Source: Chitinophagaceae bacterium
GTDB lineage: Bacteria; Bacteroidota; Bacteroidia; Chitinophagales; Chitinophagaceae
Length of the DNA stretch: 64,000 nucleotides
Assembly (NCBI GenBank): GCA_947446645.1
Contig: CANFHA010000012.1
Location: forward strand, 1 to 64,000
Direction: 5' to 3'
The notes under the pieces are model-generated. The model made no database searches, was not told where the DNA came from, and saw only the letters and a list, made by a program, of their open reading frames with translations. Below, piece after piece: positions 26,523 to 35,544 of the stretch. Each line of letters opens with the position of its first letter. Within the stretch, counting starts at the first letter, position 1. The translations under genes were made by a program, and so were the position numbers.

Positions 26523-28178
26523 ATGTTGCAAAAACTCGTTATAAAAAATTACGCCATCATTGACCATCTTGTAATAGAGCCGGATGGGCAACTAAATACA
26601 GTAACCGGTGAAACCGGCGCAGGTAAAAGCATCATACTTGGTGCCCTATCCCTGATACTTGGTGAGCGTGCGGATACGTCGGTGCTCATCAACAAGAATG
26701 AAAAATCGGTAGTAGAGGCATACTTTGATGTGAGTAAAAACACTGCCTTTCAGAACGCGCTTACAACGGCTGAGCTGGACAATGAAGAGCAATGCATAAT
26801 ACGGCGGGAAATAGGCGCTAACGGGAAATCGAGGGCATTTATAAACGATACCCCGGTAACCCTGAACCTGCTGAACAAACTAACTTCTATGCTGGTAGAT
26901 CTACACCAGCAATTCGGCCACCTGGCGCTGGAAGATGACCATTTTCAGATGGAGTCGCTGGATGCAATAGGGAGTACGGTGGAGCTGGCAGAGAACTATC
27001 GTAAACTGTACTATAAGCACAAAAGCATAAAGCAAAAACTTGCTGACAACAGGGAGCGGCAGAGCCAATGGAAAAAGGAAGCAGACTACAAGCAATACCT
27101 GCTTGACGAACTGGAGCAGGCCGCATATAAGCCTGATGAGATTGAAAACGCAGACAGGCAACTAAAACAAATGGGCCATGCAGAGCGGATAGTGAGTGTG
27201 CTGCAGGCATGCCGGGTGCTGCTGGAAGAAAGTGAGCAGCCCCTGATAAACGAGCTGAAGCGCATAAGCCAGCAACTGCAGAGCATAGCCGATGTAATGC
27301 CGGAAGTGAAACCACTACAGGGCCGTGTACTATCTGTGTACGCCGAGCTGAAGGATATATCTGGCGAGCTGGAAAGCGAGCAGGGCAAAGTGATGCTGGA
27401 CCCGGCGGTAATGGCTGAGCTGCAGGAACGGATAGACCTGGGTTATAAACTGCTGAAAAAGCATGGCGCGACAACTACGGCAGAACTGCTGGAACTGCAA
27501 GGCAAACTGGAGGAGGAGCTGAAAGCCACGCTGGATGTAAATGATGCAATAGAGCGACTGGCAAAGGAGGAAGGTGTGATCTATAAAGAGCTGACTGCTG
27601 AAGCCGAAAAGCTGTCGGCACTGCGCAAAAAGGCCATGCCAGGATTTATAAAAAAGATAAACGAGCTGATGGTGCTGGTAGGTATGCCCAACGCCCGCTT
27701 CGATATACGCATGGAAAGCGTGCTGCCTTCGGTGCATGGTATAGATAATGTAGAGTTTCTGCTGGATGCGAATAAGAGCGGGCAGTTCCAGCTGTTGCAA
27801 AAGGCGGCATCGGGCGGGGAAATGAGCCGCATAATGCTGTGCATAAAGTCACTGACCGCAGAGGCGCTGCACCTGCCTACGCTTATATTTGACGAGGTAG
27901 ATACCGGTATATCTGGCGAGGCTGCAAGGCAGGTGGGTGTGTTGCTTCGCGAGCTATCGGCCTACCACCAGGTGATATGTATAACGCACCAGCCGCAGGT
28001 TGCGGCCCGTGGCACGCGGCACTTTTATGTATACAAAGAGGCAGATAAAAATGAACGCCTTTCTACCAAAATAAAAACATTGCAGAAAGATGAGCGGGTA
28101 CTGGCCATAGCACGTATGATAGGCGGTGAGCAGCCCAGCGCAGCGGCTATGAGCAATGCGAAGGAGCTGGTGAATTAG
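26523..28178 (+). CDS. recN: DNA repair protein RecN
   Basis: A 551-residue SMC-like ATPase from the ATG at 26523 (MLQKLVIKNYAIID); the frame runs 12 codons further upstream without family resemblance. The Walker A site is at 29-36 (GETGAGKS). Long coiled-coil arms fill about 150-360. The ABC signature is AASGGEMSRI, Walker B is LIFDEVDTGISGE, and the H-loop is ITHQPQVAA. RecN acts in double-strand break repair. No SOS box can be judged for this phylum. Confidence 0.95.
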   Translation: MLQKLVIKNYAIIDHLVIEPDGQLNTVTGETGAGKSIILGALSLILGERADTSVLINKNEKSVVEAYFDVSKNTAFQNALTTAELDNEEQCIIRREIGANGKSRAFINDTPVTLNLLNKLTSMLVDLHQQFGHLALEDDHFQMESLDAIGSTVELAENYRKLYYKHKSIKQKLADNRERQSQWKKEADYKQYLLDELEQAAYKPDEIENADRQLKQMGHAERIVSVLQACRVLLEESEQPLINELKRISQQLQSIADVMPEVKPLQGRVLSVYAELKDISGELESEQGKVMLDPAVMAELQERIDLGYKLLKKHGATTTAELLELQGKLEEELKATLDVNDAIERLAKEEGVIYKELTAEAEKLSALRKKAMPGFIKKINELMVLVGMPNARFDIRMESVLPSVHGIDNVEFLLDANKSGQFQLLQKAASGGEMSRIMLCIKSLTAEALHLPTLIFDEVDTGISGEAARQVGVLLRELSAYHQVICITHQPQVAARGTRHFYVYKEADKNERLSTKIKTLQKDERVLAIARMIGGEQPSAAAMSNAKELVN

Positions 28179-28261
28179 TTCGCCACTCAATTATGTCAGA
28201 TTTGTCAACTTTTAAAAAATTGAAATCTTGGGTGTGAACCTAAACGCCAAACTTCAAAAGA

Positions 28262-28783
28262 CTACGGCAATACAATATCCCGCTTCTTAGTGATAGCGTC
28301 TACGTGGAATGAGAGCCATTTGCTGCCGCCTGTTTTGAAGAAGAGCGTATTTTTTGCTGTTTCCGGTATTTCAGCTGGTATGGGGAATCTGCCCCCGGTT
28401 ACTGGCGTCAGTAACAGTGTATCTCCCTTATGTATCTGGTCGCCGGTCACATTTTCTGTGGTGTAGTCTTTTGGTACGGGTGAGCGTAATTTGCCTGTGA
28501 CTTTGTGCGCTTTGTCTATACGGCAGCTAAGCCAGCCGACATCGCCCCGCCAGAAAAAAGTTTCGGGGTATGTGGCAGCCTGCCACACTATAACGAAGCT
28601 GGTGGTAGCAGGAGGGGCAGGCTGGCCGGCACCTGGGCGGATACCTGGTACTACGCGCTGTGTATAGGCTTCCACCAATGTGAAGCTTGCAGCCTGTTTT
28701 TTCTTTGCCTTCTTTTTAGCCTGCACCGCAGTAGACAGTCCTAGCGAAAAAGCGGCCAATAGCAACAATATTTTGATTTTCAT
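28262..28783 (-). CDS. Secreted protein of unknown function
   Basis: A 173-residue protein with a signal peptide (MKIKILLLLAAFSLGLSTAVQA) followed by a Lys/Ala-rich KKKAKKKQAAS stretch. The mature domain is rich in beta-type residues (SFVIVWQAATYPETFFWRGD ... KGDTLLLTPVTGG). I do not recognise the family. It is the third gene of a minus-strand set with the S46 peptidase and the gene at 28804, separated from the latter by 20 bases. Confidence 0.6.
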   Translation of the reverse strand: MKIKILLLLAAFSLGLSTAVQAKKKAKKKQAASFTLVEAYTQRVVPGIRPGAGQPAPPATTSFVIVWQAATYPETFFWRGDVGWLSCRIDKAHKVTGKLRSPVPKDYTTENVTGDQIHKGDTLLLTPVTGGRFPIPAEIPETAKNTLFFKTGGSKWLSFHVDAITKKRDIVLP

Positions 28784-28803
28784 GGGTGTTGTTTGTGTTG
28801 TGA

Positions 28804-29229
28804 TTATTCGTTTTTGATCTTAGACAGCGCGTTTAAAATGCCCTGCTTTACCGGGCTATTGTCATTAGACCGGTCTACAATGAACATCAGCCGTTTGATA
28901 TCACAATCCTGCACGGGGTGCTGCAGTTCGTCGTAAATATTTTTGTCGTTCAGCTCAGGGTATTTGGTGAGCAGCTCTATCATCAGCCTGGAATCGTGCT
29001 GCAGCAAAGCAAAAAGCATAGGGTTGGCGTGTTCCATGTAGTCAGCATTGTTATAGCACTTTTTAAAGCCTGCCAGGAAGCAGTACAACTCTTTTGTATC
29101 TGCCTTTTGAATTTCGCGGATGTTAGCTGAATTACACTCACCACAAACGAACGCTTTATTAGCTACCGACTGGGCTACAGCATTAGCTGCAAAAAGGAAA
29201 ATAAAAAGTACAGTTGGTGCAAGCTTCAT
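28804..29229 (-). CDS. Secreted alpha-helical protein of unknown function
   Basis: A 141-residue protein with a signal peptide (MKLAPTVLFIFLFAANAVA). The mature part is helical and has four cysteines (VCGECN, YCF, KCYNN). The NPMLFALLQHDSRLMIELLTKYPELN stretch has an ankyrin-like look but is not a full repeat. The family is not recognised. It sits 13 bases after the S46 peptidase gene and is probably co-transcribed with it. Confidence 0.6.
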   Translation of the reverse strand: MKLAPTVLFIFLFAANAVAQSVANKAFVCGECNSANIREIQKADTKELYCFLAGFKKCYNNADYMEHANPMLFALLQHDSRLMIELLTKYPELNDKNIYDELQHPVQDCDIKRLMFIVDRSNDNSPVKQGILNALSKIKNE

Positions 29230-29242
29230 AGCGATACAAGTT

Positions 29243-31447
29243 TTATTTTGTTTTTACCGGTGCCGGTGTTTTTGGTGCAATGATGTTCATTTCATCAATG
29301 AGCCAGCCTGCACCGCCAAATTTGTCAATGACGAAAAGTGTATAGCGGATGTCGACAGAAATGTTGCGGCAACGTGTAGGATCAAAGTAGTAGTCGCTCA
29401 TGGTGCCCTCATAAGCGCGATCAAAGTTTGTACCTATCAGCTCTCCTTTGGCATTGAGTACCGGGCTGCCGGAGTTGCCGCCGGATGTATGGTTTGACGC
29501 TACAAACGCTACAGGCATGGTGCCGTTCACACCCCACCTGCGATAGTCTTTTGCTTTGTAGAGGGATTTTAGCTTAGCGGGCACTTTGAAGATGTCGGAA
29601 GTAGAGTCGTCGAGCGCTACCACGTCTTTCAGCGTTGTCTGGAAAGAATATTTAGCAGGTCCTTCAGGATCCAGTCCTTTTACCTGACCGTAAGCAACAC
29701 GGAGTGTCAGATTGGCATCGGGGTAGAAGGCTTTGTTCTTATAAGCTTCCATTTGCGCCTTTATATACAGCCTGTCCAGCCGGTGCATGTTTGCATAGTA
29801 CTCCTGTAGCACGGGCAGTATTTTCTGCTTACGTATGGTGGCAATCGCATTGTACAGCTTCCAGGCAGCATCCGCAAAGATCTTTGAGGTGTCGCCTGGC
29901 GTGGCATTTTCTGCAAACTCAGTGACTTTCGACAGCGATGTGATCATGCTTGATTTGTAAATATCGGCAGCCCATGCATTCACGTCCTGGTCGTGAGCGC
30001 GGTACTGGGCCAGGTATTCGTCCGGTATGTTAGCCTGCGAATTGTTGAAGTAAAGCACCATGAGCGAAATGAACACGTCCCGGTCCGTAGCCAGATCATA
30101 GTTTTTATAGAAGCCGCCCATGCCGGTCATCACCTTTTTAAGTGTATCGCGCAGGGCAGATTGCGATAAACCCAACCTGAAGCAGTTTATCACATTATCG
30201 AATGCCGCTTCCTGGCTGATCAGTTCTATGCCAAACAGTGCTTCCTTATTGTACTGATCCTGTGTCAGGAATGGGCTCGCCACTTCGGCTGCCGTTCTCA
30301 TTTGGGAGAGCAGGTTGTCGGCCCATGGCAGCGTTGAGTCTATCTTCGCCCATGCCTGGAATGCCTGCTCGTAGGTCTGTTTTTTTGCGATCACATCGTT
30401 TACCCTAAGGCCCATCAGTTCGCCCTGCCACTTTTTCCAGCCATTAGCTACGCCGGCGCGCTTAGAGGTGTACTTAATAAAGTTGTCGCGCGACCACGTC
30501 ATGTGCTTGCTCCAGATATCAAGTTTGCGGGTGCGGGCTTCGATGCTTATAGGGTCGGTTATATTATACACCTGGCTGAGCTCGTAAGACGAGATATATT
30601 CTTTAGTAGTGCCCGGGAAGCCATATACCATGGTAAAGTCACCTTCTTTGTAACCGGTGGTATTCAGTTTGAAAAACTGTTCGGTTTCGTATGGCTTGTT
30701 CGTTGTCGCATAGTCTGCGGGTTTATTGTCGGCACCTGCATAAACACGGAACACGCTGAAGTCGCCGGTATGTCTTGGCCACATCCAGTTTTCCACGTCG
30801 CCGCCGAAAGCACCAATGGCATTGGGCGGGAAACCTACCAGCCTAATATCCCTGTAGGTTTCAGTAAGGGCTACCCAGTACTGGTTGCCTTCAAAATAGG
30901 GCTTTATGGATGCGTCCAGACCCGTTTTTTTCTTAAACTCTTTTTCGAGGGCGGCTACCCGGATGGAAATTACGGTATCACGGAGGGCATCCCGCAGGGT
31001 GTCGCTCACGTTTTCCAGTACCTGGGCGGTCACATTTTCCATCCGCCTGATAAAGGTTACCGTCAGTCCTTTGCAGGGTAGCTCCTCCTTCATGTTGCCA
31101 GCCCAGAAGCCATTGGCAAAATAGTCTTTTTCCGGGCTGCTGAGTCCCTGAGCGCTGCCGTAGCCGCAGTGATGGTTGGTAAGTATAAGCCCGCGGGATG
31201 AAATGATCTCGCCGGTGCAGCCTCTGCCAAAAAGGACAATAGCATTATTAAGCCCGGTGCCGCTTTCGTTATATAGCTGGTCTATAGGTATTTGCAACCC
31301 CATTGATTTCATTTCCTTTTCATGATCTTTCAGGGTAGCGGGTATCCACATACCCTCCTTTGCCCGGGTGCTAAAGTCTGAGAAAATAAAAAATATTATT
31401 ATTAAACTTTTAATTAATAATGATGTAGCCGACTGCTTTGAGTACAT
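29243..31447 (-). CDS. S46 family dipeptidyl-peptidase (DPP11-like)
   Basis: A 734-residue periplasmic serine peptidase with an N-terminal signal. The catalytic His lies in LTNHHCGYG (residues 92-93) and the nucleophile in HTSGGNSGSPV. The NFDRAYEGTMSD segment carries an Arg where, as I recall, DPP11 enzymes have Arg and DPP7 enzymes have Gly, suggesting release of dipeptides with Asp/Glu at P1. The family supplies acidic dipeptides to amino-acid-using Bacteroidota. It heads a three-gene minus-strand unit. The specificity call is an inference. Confidence 0.88.
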   Translation of the reverse strand: MYSKQSATSLLIKSLIIIFFIFSDFSTRAKEGMWIPATLKDHEKEMKSMGLQIPIDQLYNESGTGLNNAIVLFGRGCTGEIISSRGLILTNHHCGYGSAQGLSSPEKDYFANGFWAGNMKEELPCKGLTVTFIRRMENVTAQVLENVSDTLRDALRDTVISIRVAALEKEFKKKTGLDASIKPYFEGNQYWVALTETYRDIRLVGFPPNAIGAFGGDVENWMWPRHTGDFSVFRVYAGADNKPADYATTNKPYETEQFFKLNTTGYKEGDFTMVYGFPGTTKEYISSYELSQVYNITDPISIEARTRKLDIWSKHMTWSRDNFIKYTSKRAGVANGWKKWQGELMGLRVNDVIAKKQTYEQAFQAWAKIDSTLPWADNLLSQMRTAAEVASPFLTQDQYNKEALFGIELISQEAAFDNVINCFRLGLSQSALRDTLKKVMTGMGGFYKNYDLATDRDVFISLMVLYFNNSQANIPDEYLAQYRAHDQDVNAWAADIYKSSMITSLSKVTEFAENATPGDTSKIFADAAWKLYNAIATIRKQKILPVLQEYYANMHRLDRLYIKAQMEAYKNKAFYPDANLTLRVAYGQVKGLDPEGPAKYSFQTTLKDVVALDDSTSDIFKVPAKLKSLYKAKDYRRWGVNGTMPVAFVASNHTSGGNSGSPVLNAKGELIGTNFDRAYEGTMSDYYFDPTRCRNISVDIRYTLFVIDKFGGAGWLIDEMNIIAPKTPAPVKTK

Positions 31448-31547
31448 ATAATTTTTTGATTTGCGGAAATAAATTTACACCTTTGCTACCAAAGTTTTGT
31501 ACTAATTCATTATATTAGCAGAATATAAAGTCTCACTTACACGTATT

Positions 31548-33647
31548 ATGAAAAAATACCTGATTATTGTTGTGCTATTAATAGTATCACAACGAAATAC
31601 ACTGCTCGCCCAAACCCTATTCAGCGGCCCTGACACTGTGTGCGTAAACCAGCCATTGACACTAACCAGCAATATATTAAATGCCCAGTCTTACTACTGG
31701 GGTTTTTGCTCTGCCTCACTTAATGAGATACCTACATGGGTACCTCCGGTAGGCACAAATCTTGGTGATAACTTTGGCTTCCATATACCAACCAACATTG
31801 ATATAGTTGAAGATAGCGGCATGTATTACGGCTTTGCTACCAATTCAAGAACCAATGAATTTATACGCCTTAACTATGGTAACAGCCTGAATAACACGCC
31901 TACGGTAACTAATTTCGGTAACCTGACGAATGGCTTGCCGCTTGATCCTACATCACTGTACATACTGAAAGATACTTTTTCTAAAAACTGGTTCATATTT
32001 GTTTCCGGCGGGTTTACAAGGGCTACGTCGCAGCTGGCACGTATTGATTTTGGCCACCACCTCAACAACCCTGCTCCAAACATTGCAAACTTTGGTAACT
32101 ATGGCAACCTGCTGAATGGCCCTAAAGGCATATTTATAGCACAGGATGGCAACCACAACTGGTATGGCTACATAGTGAACCATAATACCAACGAGCTCAT
32201 ACATCTTGATTTTTCTTTTAACGTATCTAACACACCGCTGCTCACCAACTACGGAAGCGGGTATAACCTGCAATTCCCAACTGATCTTGCTGCAATAAGG
32301 GACCAGGGTAACTGGTACCTGTTTGTAACTAATGAAGGAAATAATACCATCACCCGCCTGGACCTCGGAACCGGCTTTGATACCGCTTCTACGGACATTA
32401 AGGGTTATACGATAACTGACGGTTTAGGCACACCGTCGTCTGCAACGTTTAACTTCCGGATCAATGCTCCGTCTGCAATTTCTATCAACAGGGATTGCGG
32501 TAACCTCTTTGCCTATGTAACGGATAGCACCACGAGCCAGCTTATTGGTATCCAAATGTCTATTCATCCGTACGATGGCTTTACAACAGGGAATTACACA
32601 GCGGTAGACTATAACAATGTAGGAGGTATGAATTATCCTTCCGGCATCTCTACTATCATACGTGAAGGTGATGACCTGTATGGTTTTATTTGTAACCCAG
32701 GCGACAGTTCACTGACAAAAATTGTATTCAGGCAATGTACGAATGCGAGCATCCCTTCATACTCCGAGGTGAATCCACCGGCTTATTATTATAATGCTCC
32801 GGGCGTGTACAATGTATACTATGTAATAGACCAGGGCTTACCAACAATGCAGGTAGAATGTAAAACAATAACCGTAGTACCTATACCACCGATCTACTCG
32901 AACAATGATACCAGCATATGCCAGGGCGATACCATAAAGCTACACGTGGTATCTAACCAGGCAGATTCTATTAAGTGGACTTCGAGCTATGCGATAGATA
33001 CGACGTACCTGTATCGTGACTCCGTAAAGGTTTATCCTGATTATTCCAGCTTGTATCATGTAACACTGTACTATCCGTTTGGTTGTGTGGTGGATACCAA
33101 CATAAGGGTGAATGTAATAAGCGTTGTAGCCGATGCGGGACCGGATAGGTACATAGGCGATGGAGGATCTACCATCATCGGTGGGCCGAATACGACGCTT
33201 GGTCAGTACCTGTATCACTGGACACCTTATCAATACCTCAGCGATACGCTGCTGCCAAATCCGGTTGCTAACCCATCTTACGACTATACTTATTACCTTA
33301 CTGTAGCTACGCTTAGCGGAGAGTTCCAGTGCACAGCGAGAGATACTATGGTGGTGCATGTAAACTGCGGTGACATAGTGCTGCCAAATGCGTTCGCGCC
33401 TAACAGTGGCAATCCTGCGACTGCGAAATTCGGACTGCTGAATAAGGAGATCTCAAAACTGAATTACTTCCGCATATTTGACCGCTGGGGTGTAGAGGTG
33501 TTTGAAACAACTGATCCTTCTCAGGGCTGGGATGGTACCTACAACAACAAGCCGGCAACTGCGGGTGTATATGTGTGGGAGGCAGATGCATTTTGTGTAA
33601 GCGGTAAAGAGATCAAGAAAAAAGGAAACGTAACATTGCTGCGATAG
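31548..33647 (+). CDS. Large secreted protein with T9SS type B (gliding-associated) C-terminal domain
   Basis: A 699-residue protein with signal peptide (MKKYLIIVVLLIVSQRNTLLAQ). The middle repeats a beta-propeller-like pattern (for example FGNLTNGLPLDPTSLYI and FGNYGNLLNGPKGIFIAQDGNHNWYGYIVN). A PKD-like region follows. The end (VLPNAFAPNS ... FRIFDRWGVEVFETTDPSQGWDGTYNN ... GVYVWEADAF) is the CHU_C / gliding motility-associated domain, i.e. type B T9SS cargo. Ligand or substrate is unknown. It is divergent from the S46 peptidase. Confidence 0.85.
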   Translation: MKKYLIIVVLLIVSQRNTLLAQTLFSGPDTVCVNQPLTLTSNILNAQSYYWGFCSASLNEIPTWVPPVGTNLGDNFGFHIPTNIDIVEDSGMYYGFATNSRTNEFIRLNYGNSLNNTPTVTNFGNLTNGLPLDPTSLYILKDTFSKNWFIFVSGGFTRATSQLARIDFGHHLNNPAPNIANFGNYGNLLNGPKGIFIAQDGNHNWYGYIVNHNTNELIHLDFSFNVSNTPLLTNYGSGYNLQFPTDLAAIRDQGNWYLFVTNEGNNTITRLDLGTGFDTASTDIKGYTITDGLGTPSSATFNFRINAPSAISINRDCGNLFAYVTDSTTSQLIGIQMSIHPYDGFTTGNYTAVDYNNVGGMNYPSGISTIIREGDDLYGFICNPGDSSLTKIVFRQCTNASIPSYSEVNPPAYYYNAPGVYNVYYVIDQGLPTMQVECKTITVVPIPPIYSNNDTSICQGDTIKLHVVSNQADSIKWTSSYAIDTTYLYRDSVKVYPDYSSLYHVTLYYPFGCVVDTNIRVNVISVVADAGPDRYIGDGGSTIIGGPNTTLGQYLYHWTPYQYLSDTLLPNPVANPSYDYTYYLTVATLSGEFQCTARDTMVVHVNCGDIVLPNAFAPNSGNPATAKFGLLNKEISKLNYFRIFDRWGVEVFETTDPSQGWDGTYNNKPATAGVYVWEADAFCVSGKEIKKKGNVTLLR

Positions 33648-33685
33648 TGCATTGCTACTAATAACCACAAGGTAAATACCGCTTG

Positions 33686-33982
33686 ATGGCCGCGTTTTTA
33701 TTTCATTTAGAATTAGCCGAATTCACAGATGAGCTTATAGCTATTGTGCCCTTTCACAGGGAGCATATCAATAAGCTTTTTTCTGAAGGCAGGATACTGT
33801 CTTACAGTGTATCCATTCACCGGAACATGATCTGGTGCGTGATAAACGCTGAGGAAGAGCAGGAGGCTATGGAGATTGTACTGGGTTTTCCGCTTTATCC
33901 ATATTTTACTGACGTATCGTGCCATCCATTGCTGTTTCATAACACGCTGCCTGCTTCTCTGCCCGGCATATCACTAAACTAG
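33686..33982 (+). CDS. Muconolactone-isomerase-like small protein
   Basis: A 98-residue protein from the ATG at 33686 (a TTG three bases upstream is in frame). The pattern VPFHREHINKLFSEGRIL ... SIHRNMIWCVINAEEEQEAMEIVLGFPL ... PLLF resembles the small ferredoxin-like alpha/beta proteins of the muconolactone delta-isomerase / YciI group that are common in this phylum. No catalytic assignment is safe. It follows the type B cargo gene by 38 bases. Confidence 0.6.
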   Translation: MAAFLFHLELAEFTDELIAIVPFHREHINKLFSEGRILSYSVSIHRNMIWCVINAEEEQEAMEIVLGFPLYPYFTDVSCHPLLFHNTLPASLPGISLN

Positions 33983-34176
33983 CCAGGTGAGGGTTGCCGA
34001 CGGGATGTTGACAACTTAACATGATATTAACAATGCTACCTGCGCGTAAATAGTTTCCGCAAAGCAGCTAATTGAATTATCCTATTAATGGATAGCAAAA
34101 CACAATGACTCAAATCAGTAATTTCTGTGGTCGATTGCCGATATTTGCGCTATAATTTAAAAACATAAACAAGCGT

Positions 34177-34734
34177 ATGGCAAACAATTTTGTAACAGTA
34201 GGATCGGTATTCCCGGAATTTGATAAGAAGGCCGTGGTATCAATTGAAAAAGGTAAGGAGTTTAAAAACATAAGCAACAGGGATATTGAAGGGAAGTGGG
34301 CAGTGATGTTCTGGTGGCCAAAGGATTTCACATTTGTATGTCCTACGGAAATTGCTGAGTTCAATAAGAACTACTCAAACTTTACTGACCGAGACACTGT
34401 ATTGCTTGGCGCATCTACCGACAGTGAATATGTGCATCACGCATGGCGCATGGACCATAAAGACCTTCGTGACCTGCGCTTTCCGATGATAGCTGACACT
34501 TCCAAGAGCCTGGCTGAAGAGCTGGGAATACTGAGTGCAGAAGAAAAGGTAGCGTATCGTGCTACTTACATAATAGATCCGCAAGGTATAGTGCGCTGGG
34601 TGTGTGTAAATGACCTGAATGTAGGGCGCAATGTAGAAGAGGTACTGCGTGTGCTTGATGGCCTGCAGACAGACGAACTGTGCCCATGCAACTGGGAAAG
34701 GGGCGAAGCAACGCTGGTGCCTGCAGTAGGATAA
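34177..34734 (+). CDS. ahpC: Alkyl hydroperoxide reductase, mycobacterial-type AhpC
   Basis: A 185-residue 2-Cys peroxiredoxin. The peroxidatic cysteine is C55 in FTFVCPTE. The C-terminal LCPCNWERG has C169 and C171, the paired resolving arrangement I associate with Mycobacterium AhpC rather than with enteric AhpC. It reduces hydrogen peroxide and organic peroxides. ahpD follows 82 bases downstream on the same strand, across a terminator-like hairpin, which fits use of AhpD as the reductant adapter. There is no AhpF gene here. Confidence 0.92.
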   Translation: MANNFVTVGSVFPEFDKKAVVSIEKGKEFKNISNRDIEGKWAVMFWWPKDFTFVCPTEIAEFNKNYSNFTDRDTVLLGASTDSEYVHHAWRMDHKDLRDLRFPMIADTSKSLAEELGILSAEEKVAYRATYIIDPQGIVRWVCVNDLNVGRNVEEVLRVLDGLQTDELCPCNWERGEATLVPAVG

Positions 34735-34750
34735 TCTCAGAAACGATCTG

Positions 34751-34784
34751 CATCCCGTACCTGCTGGTGCGGGATGTTTTTATT
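34751..34784 (+). terminator. Terminator or attenuating hairpin between ahpC and ahpD
   Basis: An 11-bp stem (catcccgtacc with its complement, one G-U pair), loop TGCT, followed by five T. It may partly terminate ahpC transcripts so that ahpD is expressed at a lower level. Confidence 0.7.
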
Positions 34785-34816
34785 AGCTCACTTTAATAAT
34801 CCCCAAAAGATATTTT

Positions 34817-35407
34817 ATGGAAGTGCCCGTGATGAATGAAACATTGCAAAACATGCTGCAGGATCTCGGCGTAGACCCCGCATTTACCAGCCCCGGCCTC
34901 CAAAGCCTGGTGGCTGTGAATAGCAGGTATTTGAAGGACCTGAAGTTGAACGTATCTACCACGCTGGCCAGCAGCAATATGACGCGCAAAGAAGCTTACC
35001 TGGTAGCGCTTTCTGTAGCAGCAACTGAGAAACACAATGTGCTTATTGCAGCTTTTGAAAAACTGGCAGAAAAAGAAGGCGCCACTGCCGAAGAAATAGC
35101 AGAGACGCATGGCTGCGCCTCGCTGCTAAGCCTTAATAATATCTTTTACCGGTTCAGGCATTATATGCACGGCCACGAATTTTATAACAAGCAGCCCGCA
35201 GGTATACGCATGAGCCTGATGATGAACCCGGTAATGGGTAAAGGTTTGTTTGAGCTTCTCAGCCTGGTAGTATCTGCGATAAATGGTTGTGAGAAATGCG
35301 TGGTGTCGCACGAGCATTCTGTAAAAGAGCAGGGTGCATCGGAACAGCGAATTTATGATGCAATACGCCTTGGATCTGTTATTAAGAGCCTGTGTGTGGT
35401 GATGTAA
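34817..35407 (+). CDS. ahpD: AhpD-type alkylhydroperoxidase
   Basis: A 196-residue protein of the carboxymuconolactone decarboxylase fold. The AhpD active site reads NGCEKCVVSHEHS: C158 and C161 form the redox pair and H165 is four residues on, as in the CxxC-xxx-H layout of Mycobacterium AhpD. It is expected to reduce the AhpC disulphide using a lipoylated partner. It follows ahpC and ends in a strong terminator. Confidence 0.9.
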   Translation: MEVPVMNETLQNMLQDLGVDPAFTSPGLQSLVAVNSRYLKDLKLNVSTTLASSNMTRKEAYLVALSVAATEKHNVLIAAFEKLAEKEGATAEEIAETHGCASLLSLNNIFYRFRHYMHGHEFYNKQPAGIRMSLMMNPVMGKGLFELLSLVVSAINGCEKCVVSHEHSVKEQGASEQRIYDAIRLGSVIKSLCVVM

Positions 35408-35447
35408 CCGAGTTGCCATTCGCAGCTAAACAATAGAATACTTCTTC

Positions 35448-35481
35448 AATAGCCCTGGCAATACGCCAGGGCTATTTTTTT
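35448..35481 (+). terminator. Terminator after ahpD
   Basis: A 12-bp perfect stem (aatagccctggc and its complement), 5-base loop, and a run of seven T. It also separates ahpD from the convergent histidine kinase gene. Confidence 0.9.
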
Positions 35482-35544
35482 GTTTACGGAAACCGGGCCC
35501 AAACGGGCACTGACTGGTTTTGAATTGAGACTGAAACTATTCGT

